64,000 bases of DNA, taken from Azospirillum sp. TSA2s. Its GTDB lineage: Bacteria > Pseudomonadota > Alphaproteobacteria > Azospirillales > Azospirillaceae. The stretch is taken from assembly GCF_004923315.1 (NCBI RefSeq), contig NZ_CP039642.1, positions 1 to 64,000 of the forward strand. Direction: 5' to 3'. This document shows positions 18,604-27,166 of the stretch, piece after piece (the stretch's first letter is position 1; each line of letters begins with the position of its first letter). The notes beneath the pieces were generated by a model, which saw only the letters and a program-made list of their open reading frames with translations, had not been told where the DNA came from and searched no databases. Position numbers and translations under genes: made by a program.

Positions 18604-20223
18604 ATGTCCCTGTCGCTGACCTTCCATGGTGCCGCCGGCACGGTGACCGGCTCCTGCTTCCGCCTGTCCACGCCGAACGGCGACGTGCTGATCGATTGCG
18701 GCATGTTCCAGGGCACCAAGACGATCCGGGAGCTGAACTACCGCCCCTTCCCCTTCGATCCGTCCTCGATCGCCGCGGTCCTGCTGACCCACGCCCACAT
18801 CGACCATTCCGGCCTGCTGCCGAAGCTGACCCGTCTCGGCTTCCGCGGCCGCGTCTACGCCACCGGCGGCACGGTGGACCTGCTGGAATACATGCTGCCC
18901 GACAGCGGCTACATCCAGGAGGGCGAGGTGGAGCGGCTGAACCGCCGCAACCGCCAGCGCGGCCGGGCCGCCGTCCAGCCGATCTACACCCAGGACGACG
19001 CCATCCGCAGCCTGCGCCGGCTCCGCCGCGTCGAATACGACCGCTGGATCGAGATCCTGCCCGGCCTGCGCGCCCGCTTCTGGCAGGCCGGCCACATCCT
19101 TGGTTCCTCCTCCGTCGAGATCGAAGCCATAAGCGGCTTTGACACTGGTGCTGGCGAACCCACCCGCATCCTGTTCTCCGGCGACATCGGCCCCGGCGGC
19201 AAGAGCTTCCACGCCGATGCCGAGGGACCGGAGCGGCCGGACTGGATGGTGCTGGAGACCACCTATGGCGACCGCGACCGCGCCGACCTGGACGAGGCCG
19301 GGCGGCAGGCGGTGCTGCGCGCCGAAGTGTCGACGGCTCTGGCGGCCGGCGGCGTCCTGCTGATCCCGGTCTTCGCGGTGGAGCGCACGCAGGAACTGCT
19401 CTACGACCTCGACTGCCTGTTCGACGGCGGCCAGCTGCCGGCGGTGGATGTCTTCCTCGATTCGCCGCTCGCCGACGCGGTGACCGGCGTTTTCCGCCGC
19501 CATCTCGACGATCTGGAGACCGACGGCGACCCCTTCACCCGCGCCAATTTCCACCATGTCCGCAGCGTGCCGGAAAGCCAGCGCCTCAACACCCTCTCCG
19601 GCGGCGCCATCATCATGGCGGCCAGCGGCATGTGCGACGCCGGCCGCATCCGCCACCACCTGAAGAACCGCCTGTGGCGTCCGCAGGACACCGTTCTTCT
19701 GGTCGGCTATCAGGCCCCCGGCACGCTGGGTCGCCTGCTGCAGGAGGGCACCCCCCGCGTCCGCATCCATGGCGAGGAAATCGCGGTGAAGGCGAAGGTC
19801 CGCTCGATCGACGTCTATTCCGGCCATGCCGACCGCACCACCCTGCTGGACTGGGTGGAGGCCCGCCACGGCGTCGGCCACGGCCTGTTCCTGGTCCATG
19901 GCGAGGAGCCCGCCCGCGCCTCCATCCGCCAAGCCCTGATCGACAAGGGCTGGTCGGCGGAGCGCATCGCCCAGCCGGCGCTGGACGACCGCGTCGACCT
20001 CGCCGCCCCGCGCCCGCTGGTGCCGGCCGACCGCCACCCGCGCCTCGCCCCGGCCGACCTCGCCGCCGGCCTCGACTGGCACAACCATTATGCCGAAGCG
20101 CTGCTGGCGCTCCGCCGCACGCTGGACGCCGCCCCCGACGACGCAACGCGCGAACGCATCCTGGCCGGCGTGATGGGCGCGCTGGACAAGGACGGCAAAG
20201 CCGGCAAGGGAGCGCAGCCATGA
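18604..20223 (+). CDS. Metallo-beta-lactamase-fold RNA nuclease (beta-CASP/RMMBL family)
   Basis: Predicted zinc-dependent RNA endo/exonuclease related to CPSF73 and TTHA0252. In the 539-aa product the zinc motif THAHIDHSG is at about residues 61-69. Further metal ligands are in WQAGHILGS and FSGDIGPGG, then a beta-CASP insert (FAVERTQELLYDLD; AASGMCDAGRIRHHL) and the C-terminal RMMBL motif VYSGHADRTTLLDW. The start at 18604 follows CAAGGAGCCGACC. Its stop overlaps the next gene by 4 nt, so it is coupled to the transporter operon downstream. Cytoplasmic role in RNA turnover is a family-level inference. Confidence 0.85.
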   Translation: MSLSLTFHGAAGTVTGSCFRLSTPNGDVLIDCGMFQGTKTIRELNYRPFPFDPSSIAAVLLTHAHIDHSGLLPKLTRLGFRGRVYATGGTVDLLEYMLPDSGYIQEGEVERLNRRNRQRGRAAVQPIYTQDDAIRSLRRLRRVEYDRWIEILPGLRARFWQAGHILGSSSVEIEAISGFDTGAGEPTRILFSGDIGPGGKSFHADAEGPERPDWMVLETTYGDRDRADLDEAGRQAVLRAEVSTALAAGGVLLIPVFAVERTQELLYDLDCLFDGGQLPAVDVFLDSPLADAVTGVFRRHLDDLETDGDPFTRANFHHVRSVPESQRLNTLSGGAIIMAASGMCDAGRIRHHLKNRLWRPQDTVLLVGYQAPGTLGRLLQEGTPRVRIHGEEIAVKAKVRSIDVYSGHADRTTLLDWVEARHGVGHGLFLVHGEEPARASIRQALIDKGWSAERIAQPALDDRVDLAAPRPLVPADRHPRLAPADLAAGLDWHNHYAEALLALRRTLDAAPDDATRERILAGVMGALDKDGKAGKGAQP

Positions 20224-21389
20224 CCGTCAAGCGCATCCTCATCGCCGTGGTCGTGCTGGCGCTGCTCGGCGCCGGTGCCGCCTATGGCTGGCGGGCGATG
20301 CAGGGCAACCGGCTGCCCGCCGGCTTCGCCTCCGGCAATGGCCGGATCGAGGCGAACGAGATCGACATCGCCACCAAATACGCCGCCCGCGTCCTGACCA
20401 TCCCGGTGCAGGAGGGCGATCTGGTGGAGGCCGGCGCCGTCATCGCCACGCTCGACACCCGCGACCTGGAAGCGCAGCTCCGCTCCGCCGAGGCCCAGCT
20501 GCGCCAGGCCCGCCGCGCCCGCGACGAAGCCGCCGCCCTGGTCGCCCAGCGCGCCAGCGAGGCCGATTTCGCCGCCAAGGAGATGGAGCGGGCGCTGGTC
20601 CTGTTCGGCAAGGGCCATGTCTCCGAACAGCGTGTCGATCAGGCCCGCAACAGCCGCCGCACCGCCGACGCCGCGCTCGACGCCGCCAAGAGCCACCTCG
20701 CCAGCGCCGACGAGGCGATCACCGCCGAGGCCGGCGATGTCGACCGCCTGACCACCCTGGTCGCCGACGGCGTGCTGAAGGCGCCGCGCAAATCCCGCGT
20801 CCTCTATCGTCTGGCCGAACCCGGCGAGGTGCTGGCCGCCGGCGGCAAGGCGGCGACGCTGCTCGACCTGTCGAATGTCTACATGACCTTCTTCCTGCCG
20901 ACCGACACGGCGGGCAACCTGGCGCTCGGCGCCGAGGCCCGCATCCTGCTGGACGCCGTTCCCGACATCGCGATCCCCGCCATGGTCACCTTCGTCGCCC
21001 CGCGCGCCCAGTTCACGCCCAAGCAGGTGGAGACCAAGTCCGAACGCGACCGCATGATGTTCCGCGTCAAGGCCCGCGTCCCGGAAGCGCTGGTGACCCG
21101 CTACGTCGAGCGGGTGAAGACCGGCCTGACCGGCATGGCCTATGTGAAGCTGGACGACACCGCGGTCTGGCCCGACTGGCTGGAATCGAAACTGACTCGG
21201 GAGGATTCTTCCTCTCCCCCACCCATATCCCCCTCTCCCCCCGGGGAGAGGGTCGGGGTGAGGGGGACGCACAGCGTGACTTCGCTGAGAATGCAGCGCG
21301 CTCCGCCGACCAAACTTTTGGAACCGAAACAACTTCGCGTCATCCCCGCGAAGGCGGGGATCCAGAAAACTCCGCGGCACAACCGCTGA
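20220..21389 (+). CDS. yhiI: HlyD-family periplasmic adaptor (YhiI-like) with repeat-derived C-terminus
   Basis: Membrane-fusion protein expected to pair with the RbbA/YhhJ transporter. It has an N-terminal membrane anchor (about 4-22), a biotinyl-lipoyl-like half (VLTIPVQEGDLVEAGAVIATLD), an alpha-helical hairpin (about 90-185), and a beta-barrel (VYMTFFLPTDTAGNLALG). The natural core seems to end around residue 330 (ESKLTRED). The last 60 residues and the stop codon are encoded by two dispersed repeats at 21211-21267 and 21338-21423 (for example PSPPGERVGVRG and VIPAKAGIQ). So the gene has acquired a non-native tail, whose effect is unknown. Confidence 0.85.
   Translation: MTVKRILIAVVVLALLGAGAAYGWRAMQGNRLPAGFASGNGRIEANEIDIATKYAARVLTIPVQEGDLVEAGAVIATLDTRDLEAQLRSAEAQLRQARRARDEAAALVAQRASEADFAAKEMERALVLFGKGHVSEQRVDQARNSRRTADAALDAAKSHLASADEAITAEAGDVDRLTTLVADGVLKAPRKSRVLYRLAEPGEVLAAGGKAATLLDLSNVYMTFFLPTDTAGNLALGAEARILLDAVPDIAIPAMVTFVAPRAQFTPKQVETKSERDRMMFRVKARVPEALVTRYVERVKTGLTGMAYVKLDDTAVWPDWLESKLTREDSSSPPPISPSPPGERVGVRGTHSVTSLRMQRAPPTKLLEPKQLRVIPAKAGIQKTPRHNR
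21211..21267. repeat. CCCTCTCCCC/GGGGAGAGGG palindromic repeat
   Basis: Dyad centred on CCCTCTCCCC / GGGGAGAGGG with flanking CTCCCCCACCC and GGGGTGAGGGGG arms. It overlaps the 3' end of the yhiI-like gene and is translated as SPPPISPSPPGERVGVRG. This type of sequence is widely scattered in GC-rich proteobacteria. Confidence 0.7.
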
Positions 21390-21423
21390 ACCGGGTGGAT
21401 TCCCGCCTTCGCGGGAATGACGG
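21338..21423. repeat. GTCATCCCCGCGAAGGCGGGG... repeat element, copy 1
   Basis: 86-bp element with terminal dyad CGTCATCCCCGC ... GCGGGAATGACGG and two inner hairpin halves (CCCCGCGAAGGCGGGG and TCCCGCCTTCGCGGGA). It supplies the last codons and stop of the yhiI-like gene. An almost identical copy sits at 23098-23183 inside rbbA, read in a different frame. Confidence 0.85.
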
Positions 21424-21522
21424 CCAAAGAGGTTCTCTGACACCACTCCGTTCCCTGAACCTGAGATATGTGCAGGCGATAGCCCAAGAAGGCAAAGGGA
21501 ACACCCCTGCGGACACCCCATC

Positions 21523-24378
21523 ATGACCCCCGCTCCCGCCGTCTCGCTGTCCGGCGTGCGGCACCGCTATGGCGGGACGGTGGCGCTGGAGGACGCCTCC
21601 CTCGACATCGCCGCCGGAGCCAGCGTCGCGGTGATCGGCCCGGACGGCGTCGGCAAATCGACCCTGCTCGGCCTGATCGCCACCGCCAAGAAAATCCAGC
21701 AGGGCAACGTCCACGTCCTCGGCACCGACGTTTCCGACCGCCGTGGCCGCGCCGCGCTCCAGCCGCGCATCGCCTATATGCCGCAGGGTCTGGGCCGCAA
21801 CCTCTACGCCGACCTCAGCGTCGCCGAAAACCTCCAGTTCTTCGGCCGCCTCTTCGGCCTGAACGCCACCGAGCGCCAGCGCCGCATCGCCGACCTGCTG
21901 GAGTCCACCGGCCTCGCCCCCTTTCCCGACCGCCCGGCCGGCAAGCTGTCGGGCGGCATGAAGCAGAAGCTCGGCCTGTGCTGCGCCCTGCTGCACGACC
22001 CCGACCTGCTGATCCTCGACGAACCGACGACCGGCGTCGATCCGCTCTCCCGCCGGCAGTTCTGGGACCTGATCGCCCGCATCCGCGCCGGCCGACCCGG
22101 CATGACCGTGCTGGTCGCCACCTCCTACATGGATGAGGCGGAGCGCTTCGACCAGGTCGTCATGATGAATGCCGGCCGCCTGCTCGCCCACGACACCCCC
22201 GCCACACTGAAGGCGCGGACCGGTGCCGCCGATCTGGAGGAGGCCTTCGTCGCCCTGCTGCCGGACGAGGCCAGACGCGGCCACGAGCGCCTGACCGTCC
22301 CGCCCCGCCCGCCCGAGCCCGTCGGTGCCGAACCGGCCATCGAGGCGATCGGCCTGACCCGCCGCTTCGGCGATTTCACCGCGGTGTCGGATATCAGCTT
22401 CCGCATCGGCCGTGGCGAGATCTTCGGCTTCCTGGGCTCCAACGGCTGCGGCAAGACCACCACCATGAAGATGCTGACCGGCCTGCTGCCCGCCACGGCG
22501 GGAGAGGCGCGGCTGTTCGGCAAACCGGTGGACGCCACCGATCTGGAGAGCCGCCGCCGCGTCGGCTACATGGCGCAGGCCTTCTCGCTCTATGGCGAAC
22601 TGACGGTGCGCCAGAACCTCGACCTGCACGCCCGCCTGTTCGACCTCACGGACGCCGACGCCCGACTGCCGGCGCTGGTGGAGCGCTTCGGCCTGTCCCC
22701 CTACATCGACGCGGTGGCCGACCGCCTGCCGCTCGGCGTGCGGCAGCGGCTGTCGCTGGCCGTCGCCATCCTGCACGGGCCGGAGTTGCTGATCCTCGAC
22801 GAACCAACCTCCGGCGTCGATCCGGTGGCGCGCGACCAGTTCTGGCGCGACCTGATCGCCTTGTCGCGCGACCAGGGGGTGACGATCTTCGTCTCCACCC
22901 ATTTCATGAACGAGGCGGCGCGCTGCGACCGGGTGGCCTTCATGAACGCCGGCCGCGTCATCGCCGCCGGCCCGCCCGACGACCTGCGCCGCCAACAGCA
23001 GGCCGACAGCCTGGACGACGCCTTCATCGGATTTATGGAACAGGCGGAGGGGGAGGAACCGCCCCCCAACACCACCGACACCCTTCCTTCACAAGCACGT
23101 CATCCCCGCGAAGGCGGGGATCCAGGAAACTCTACCGCTGAACCGCTGAACCGGGTGGATTCCCGCCTTCGCGGGAATGACGGTCGCTGTGGAAAAGCGG
23201 TCTTCGCCGAAAACGACGGCCGCGCGGGAAATCCCGCTCCTTCGCCCCACACCCCCCTCTCCCGACGCCGCCTGCTCGCCTACGCATGGCGCGAAACCCT
23301 CGAACTCCGCCGCGATCCGGTCCGCCTGACCGTCGCCCTGCTCGGCACCGTGCTCCTCATGCTGGTCTTCGGCTTCGGCATCACCATGGATGTGGAGAAC
23401 CTGACCTTCGCCGTCCTCGACCACGACCGCTCCCCCGAGAGCCGCGCCTATATCGAACAGTTCGACGGCTCGCGCAGCTTCCGCGCCACCCCGCCCGCCA
23501 TCGACGCCCGCGACCTTGCGCTCCGCCTGCAACGCGGCGAGGCGTCGCTGACCATCGAAATCCCGGAGGGTTTCGGCCGCGACCTCCGCCGTGGCCGCAT
23601 CCCGGAGGTGGCGGTGCGCATCGACGGCGCCATGCCCTTCCGGGCGGAGACGATCCAGGGCTATGTCGCCGGCCTGCACCAGCGCTTCATCGAGGACACC
23701 GCCGTCGCGTCCGGCGTCACCCTGCCCGCCCCCGCCGCCACTCTGGAGATGCGGTACCGGTACAACCAAGCCTTCCGCAGCCTGGATGCCATGGTGCCCA
23801 GCACCATCGGCCTGATGCTGGTCTTCATCCCCGCCATCCTGGCCGCCCTCGGCGTGGTGCGCGAAAAGGAACTGGGCTCCATCACCAACCTCTACGTCAC
23901 CCCGGTGACCCGGCTGGAATTCCTGCTGGGCAAGCAGCTGCCCTATATCGGGCTGGCCGCCTTCAACCTGCTGCTGATGGTCGCCATGGCCGTGACCCTG
24001 TTCGGCGTGCCGGTGAAGGGCAGCCTGATCGGCCTCCTGCTCGGCGGGCTGGTCTATGTGGTGGCGACCACGGCCTTGGGGCTGCTGATCTCCGTCTTCA
24101 CCGCGACGCAGACGGCGGCGGTGTTCGGCACCGCCATCGTCACCATGCTGCCGGCCACCCAATTCTCCGGCATGCTGCAGCCGGTCTCCACGCTGGAAGG
24201 CGGGGCGTGGCTGTTCGGCACGCTGTTCCCCACCACCCATTTCCTGAAGATCTCCGTCGGCGCCTTCACCAAGGGCCTCGCCTTCCCGGAGCTTCTCCCC
24301 TTCATCCTGGCGACCGCCGCCTTCGTGCCTGTCTTCCTGGCGCTGGGCGTCGCCTTCCTGCCGAAACAGGAGCGCTGA
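21523..24378 (+). CDS. rbbA: RbbA-type fused ABC transporter: two ATPase domains plus permease
   Basis: The 951-aa protein has two nucleotide-binding domains (about 1-240 and 265-505) followed by an ABC-2 permease with one N-terminal and five C-terminal membrane segments. Domain 1 has Walker A GPDGVGKST (39-47), signature LSGGMKQ and LLILDEPTTGVDP. Domain 2 has Walker A GSNGCGKTT (about 304-312) and LLILDEPTSGVDP but a degenerate signature, LPLGVRQ. In E. coli RbbA is reported as ribosome-associated, in the yhiI-rbbA-yhhJ order also seen here. Unusually, an 86-bp dispersed repeat is inserted in frame in the linker (residues about 526-554, HPREGGDPG ... DSRLRGNDG). Length exceeds the E. coli protein by roughly 40 residues, consistent with the insertion. 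Confidence 0.9.
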   Translation: MTPAPAVSLSGVRHRYGGTVALEDASLDIAAGASVAVIGPDGVGKSTLLGLIATAKKIQQGNVHVLGTDVSDRRGRAALQPRIAYMPQGLGRNLYADLSVAENLQFFGRLFGLNATERQRRIADLLESTGLAPFPDRPAGKLSGGMKQKLGLCCALLHDPDLLILDEPTTGVDPLSRRQFWDLIARIRAGRPGMTVLVATSYMDEAERFDQVVMMNAGRLLAHDTPATLKARTGAADLEEAFVALLPDEARRGHERLTVPPRPPEPVGAEPAIEAIGLTRRFGDFTAVSDISFRIGRGEIFGFLGSNGCGKTTTMKMLTGLLPATAGEARLFGKPVDATDLESRRRVGYMAQAFSLYGELTVRQNLDLHARLFDLTDADARLPALVERFGLSPYIDAVADRLPLGVRQRLSLAVAILHGPELLILDEPTSGVDPVARDQFWRDLIALSRDQGVTIFVSTHFMNEAARCDRVAFMNAGRVIAAGPPDDLRRQQQADSLDDAFIGFMEQAEGEEPPPNTTDTLPSQARHPREGGDPGNSTAEPLNRVDSRLRGNDGRCGKAVFAENDGRAGNPAPSPHTPLSRRRLLAYAWRETLELRRDPVRLTVALLGTVLLMLVFGFGITMDVENLTFAVLDHDRSPESRAYIEQFDGSRSFRATPPAIDARDLALRLQRGEASLTIEIPEGFGRDLRRGRIPEVAVRIDGAMPFRAETIQGYVAGLHQRFIEDTAVASGVTLPAPAATLEMRYRYNQAFRSLDAMVPSTIGLMLVFIPAILAALGVVREKELGSITNLYVTPVTRLEFLLGKQLPYIGLAAFNLLLMVAMAVTLFGVPVKGSLIGLLLGGLVYVVATTALGLLISVFTATQTAAVFGTAIVTMLPATQFSGMLQPVSTLEGGAWLFGTLFPTTHFLKISVGAFTKGLAFPELLPFILATAAFVPVFLALGVAFLPKQER
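23098..23183. repeat. GTCATCCCCGCGAAGGCGGGG... repeat element, copy 2, inside rbbA
   Basis: Same orientation as copy 1 and nearly identical, but wholly inside an open reading frame, between the second ATPase and the permease of RbbA. It keeps the frame open and encodes about 29 extra residues. The insertion point is a proline-rich inter-domain linker, where extra sequence should be tolerated. Confidence 0.88.
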
Positions 24379-24381
24379 GCC

Positions 24382-25509
24382 ATGATGCGCTTCCTCCGCA
24401 ACAGCCTGACATTGGCGCGCAAGGAGTGGATCAGCCTTCTGCGCGACGTCTTCATGCTGGGCTTCGTCGTCTATTCCTTCACCTTCTCCGTCTACAGCGA
24501 GGCGACCGGCATCTCGCATGACCTGCGCAACGCCGCCATCGCCATCGTGGACGAGGACCGCTCGACCCTGTCGCAGCGGCTGGTCTCCAGCTTTCACCAG
24601 CCGGAGTTCCAGACCCCGGTGATGATCGGCCATGCCGAGGTCGATCCGGCGATGGATTCCGCCCGCTACACCTTCGTGCTCGACATTCCGCCCGATTTTC
24701 AGGCCGACGTGCTGGCCGGCCGCAGCCCGACGATCCAGTTGCTGATCGACGCCACCGCCATGATGCAGGCCGGCATCGGCGCCGGCACCATCCAGGGCAT
24801 CGTCGATGACGAGGTCGGCCGCTTCGTCCGCCGCGAGGCCGAGGGCACCGCCGCCCCGGTCAGCCTTCAGATCCGCGTCGCCTACAACGAGGCGCTCGAT
24901 ACGAAGTGGTTCACCGGCACCATGGCGGTGGTCAGCAACGTCACCATGCTGGCGGTGCTGCTGGCCGGCGCCGCCCTGATCCGGGAGCGCGAACACGGCA
25001 CGCTCGAACATCTGCTGGTGATGCCGGTCCGCCCGGCCGAGATCATGACCGCCAAGGTGCTGGCGAATGGTGCGGTGATCCTGGGCCTGACGCTGGTGGC
25101 GCTCTATGTGGTGCTGCGCGGCCTGCTGTCGGTGCCGCTGGCCGGCTCGGTCCCGCTGTTTTTGGCCGGGACGGCGCTCTATCTGTTCTTCGCGACGGCG
25201 CTCGGCATCTTTCTCGGCACCGTGGCGCGATCGATGCCGCAGCTGGGCTTGCTGTTCATCCTGATCGTGCTGCCGATGGACATGCTGTCCGGCGGCTTCA
25301 CCCCGCTGGAAAGCGAACCGGAATGGCTGCAAACGGCGATGCAGCTGTCACCGTCCACCCATTTCGTCGCCTTCGCCCAGGCGATCCTGTTCCGCGGGGC
25401 GGGCTTCGACGTGGTGTGGCCCAGGTTCGCGGCGACGGCCGGCATCGGCGCGCTGTTCTTCGCCTGGAGCTTGGCGCGGTTCAGAAGGCATTTGGCGAGT
25501 TTCAGGTGA
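24382..25509 (+). CDS. yhhJ: ABC-2 type permease (YhhJ-like)
   Basis: Second permease of the YhiI-RbbA-YhhJ system. The 375-aa product has one N-terminal transmembrane helix, a large periplasmic domain (about 45-170, DEDRSTLSQRLVSSFHQPEF), then five C-terminal helices with the ABC-2 consensus ALIREREHGTLEHLLVMPV. The start lies 3 nt after rbbA. It is the last gene of the operon, followed by repeat copy 4. Transported substrate is unknown. Confidence 0.9.
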   Translation: MMRFLRNSLTLARKEWISLLRDVFMLGFVVYSFTFSVYSEATGISHDLRNAAIAIVDEDRSTLSQRLVSSFHQPEFQTPVMIGHAEVDPAMDSARYTFVLDIPPDFQADVLAGRSPTIQLLIDATAMMQAGIGAGTIQGIVDDEVGRFVRREAEGTAAPVSLQIRVAYNEALDTKWFTGTMAVVSNVTMLAVLLAGAALIREREHGTLEHLLVMPVRPAEIMTAKVLANGAVILGLTLVALYVVLRGLLSVPLAGSVPLFLAGTALYLFFATALGIFLGTVARSMPQLGLLFILIVLPMDMLSGGFTPLESEPEWLQTAMQLSPSTHFVAFAQAILFRGAGFDVVWPRFAATAGIGALFFAWSLARFRRHLASFR

Positions 25510-25517
25510 GGGGTCGC

Positions 25518-25687
25518 TAGACCCCCACCTAACCTCCCCCGCTCTCAGCGGACCTTCGGTCCGCCTGTCGCGTCAGCACAAAGCGGAGCTTTGTGCGAGA
25601 GCAGGGCGGGGGAGGGACTGCCGCCCCTCTCCCGCATCAGCACTTGTCCCCTCCCCCGCCCAGCGGGGGAGGGTTAGGGAGGGGGCA
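25518..25687. repeat. Composite GC-rich palindromic repeat, copy 4
   Basis: Long form, like copy 1: outer CCCCCACC / GGGAGGGGG arms plus the inner insert with CGGACC-TTC-GGTCCG and AAAGCGGAGCTTTG. It lies between convergent yhhJ and the phosphomannomutase gene and is the only structured sequence in that gap. Confidence 0.75.
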
Positions 25688-25724
25688 TTCGCCAGCCAAA
25701 GCCCGAACACCCCCACCCCAAACC

Positions 25725-27128
25725 TCAGTGCGCCGACCCGCCGCCCTCGAACGACGGCGCGCTCAGCCCCGACGCCACCAGCTGCTCGATCAGCGCGCCC
25801 TTCAGCCGCTCCAGCCCTTCCTGGCTGTAGGACTCGGCGCGGGCCACCAGCACGTCCTGGGTGTTGGACGCGCGCAGCAGCCACCAGCCGTCGTCGGTCG
25901 TCACGCGGACGCCGTCGATGTCGTTGACCTTGGCGCCCGACGCCTTGACGCGGCCCTTGACCTCCTCGACCACGGCGAACTTGCGTTCCTCATCGATCTG
26001 GAAGCGGGTCTCCGGCGTGTTGACCATGTCCGGCAGGCCGTCGCGCAGGTCCGCCAGCGTGGTGTTCAGCTTGCTGACCAGCCCGACGAGCCGCACGCCG
26101 CAATAGAGCGCGTCGTCGAAGCCGTACCACTTGTCGGCGAAGAAGATGTGGCCCGACATCTCGCCGGCCAGCGGCGAGCCGGTCTCGGCCATCTTGGCCT
26201 TCAGCAGCGAGTGGCCGGTCTTCCACATCAGCGGGTTGCCGCCATGCTTGGCGATCTCGTCGAACAGGGCCTGGCTGGCCTTGACGTCGGCGATGATCGT
26301 GGCGCCCGGATGGCTCTTCAGCACGTCGGCGGCATAGAGCGCGACCAGCTGGTCGCCCCACACCACGCGGCCCTTGTGGTCGATGGCGCCGATGCGGTCG
26401 CCGTCGCCGTCGAAGCCGATGCCGATGTCGCAGCCATGCTCCGCCACCGCCTTCTTCAGGTCGACCAGATTGGCCTCGACCGTCGGGTCCGGGTGGTGGT
26501 TGGGGAAGTTGCCGTCGATCTTGTCGAACAGCAGGACATGCTTGCCCGGCAGCTTGGCGGTCAGGCGGCGCAGGATCTCGCCCGACGCGCCGTTGCCGGC
26601 ATCCCAGGCGATCTTCAGGTCGCGGGTGCCGTCATAGTCCTTCAGCAGGCGGGCGACATACTCGTCCTGGACGTCGATCTTCTCCGACGAACCCTGGCCC
26701 TGCTCCCAGTCGGCCTTGGCCGCCATGGTGCCGAGGTCGAGGATCTGCTGGCCGTAGACCGGACCCTTGCCCAGCATCATCTTGATGCCGTTGTAGTCCG
26801 GCGGGTTGTGCGAGCCGGTGATCATGATGCCGGCCGCCGCGTCGCGGTCGCGGGTGGCGAAATACAGCATCGGCGTGGGGCCGAGCCCGATGCGCAGGAC
26901 GTGCAGGCCGGTGGAAACCAGCCCGTCGACCAGCGCCTCCTCCAGTTCCGGCGAGGACAGACGGCCGTCATAGCCGACGCAGACCGTCTTGCCGCCCTTG
27001 CGCACCACCACGGTGCCGAAGGAGCGGCCGACCGCGCGGGCGTCGGCGGGAGTCAGCGTCTTGCCGACGATGCCGCGGATGTCGTACTCGCGCAGCACCG
27101 TGGGGTGGAAGGTATGGGCTTCGCTCAT
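25725..27128 (-). CDS. Phosphomannomutase/phosphoglucomutase (alpha-D-phosphohexomutase)
   Basis: Interconverts hexose 6- and 1-phosphates, feeding UDP-glucose and GDP-mannose synthesis. The 467-aa product has the phosphoserine loop [11 protein letters not shown] (serine near 102), the Mg-binding loop FDGDGDRIG (about 240) and a sugar-binding loop GEMSGHIFF (about 324). N-terminus [10 protein letters not shown] is typical of the AlgC/ManB group. The ATG at 27128 follows AGAGGACTAACG; the longer frame upstream overlaps ugd and is rejected. It forms an apparent operon with ugd (38-nt gap). Confidence 0.93.
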   Translation of the reverse strand: MSEAHTFHPTVLREYDIRGIVGKTLTPADARAVGRSFGTVVVRKGGKTVCVGYDGRLSSPELEEALVDGLVSTGLHVLRIGLGPTPMLYFATRDRDAAAGIMITGSHNPPDYNGIKMMLGKGPVYGQQILDLGTMAAKADWEQGQGSSEKIDVQDEYVARLLKDYDGTRDLKIAWDAGNGASGEILRRLTAKLPGKHVLLFDKIDGNFPNHHPDPTVEANLVDLKKAVAEHGCDIGIGFDGDGDRIGAIDHKGRVVWGDQLVALYAADVLKSHPGATIIADVKASQALFDEIAKHGGNPLMWKTGHSLLKAKMAETGSPLAGEMSGHIFFADKWYGFDDALYCGVRLVGLVSKLNTTLADLRDGLPDMVNTPETRFQIDEERKFAVVEEVKGRVKASGAKVNDIDGVRVTTDDGWWLLRASNTQDVLVARAESYSQEGLERLKGALIEQLVASGLSAPSFEGGGSAH

Positions 27129-27166
27129 CGTCTCGTTAGTCCTCTGTTGGACGCCGTCTTTGGACC

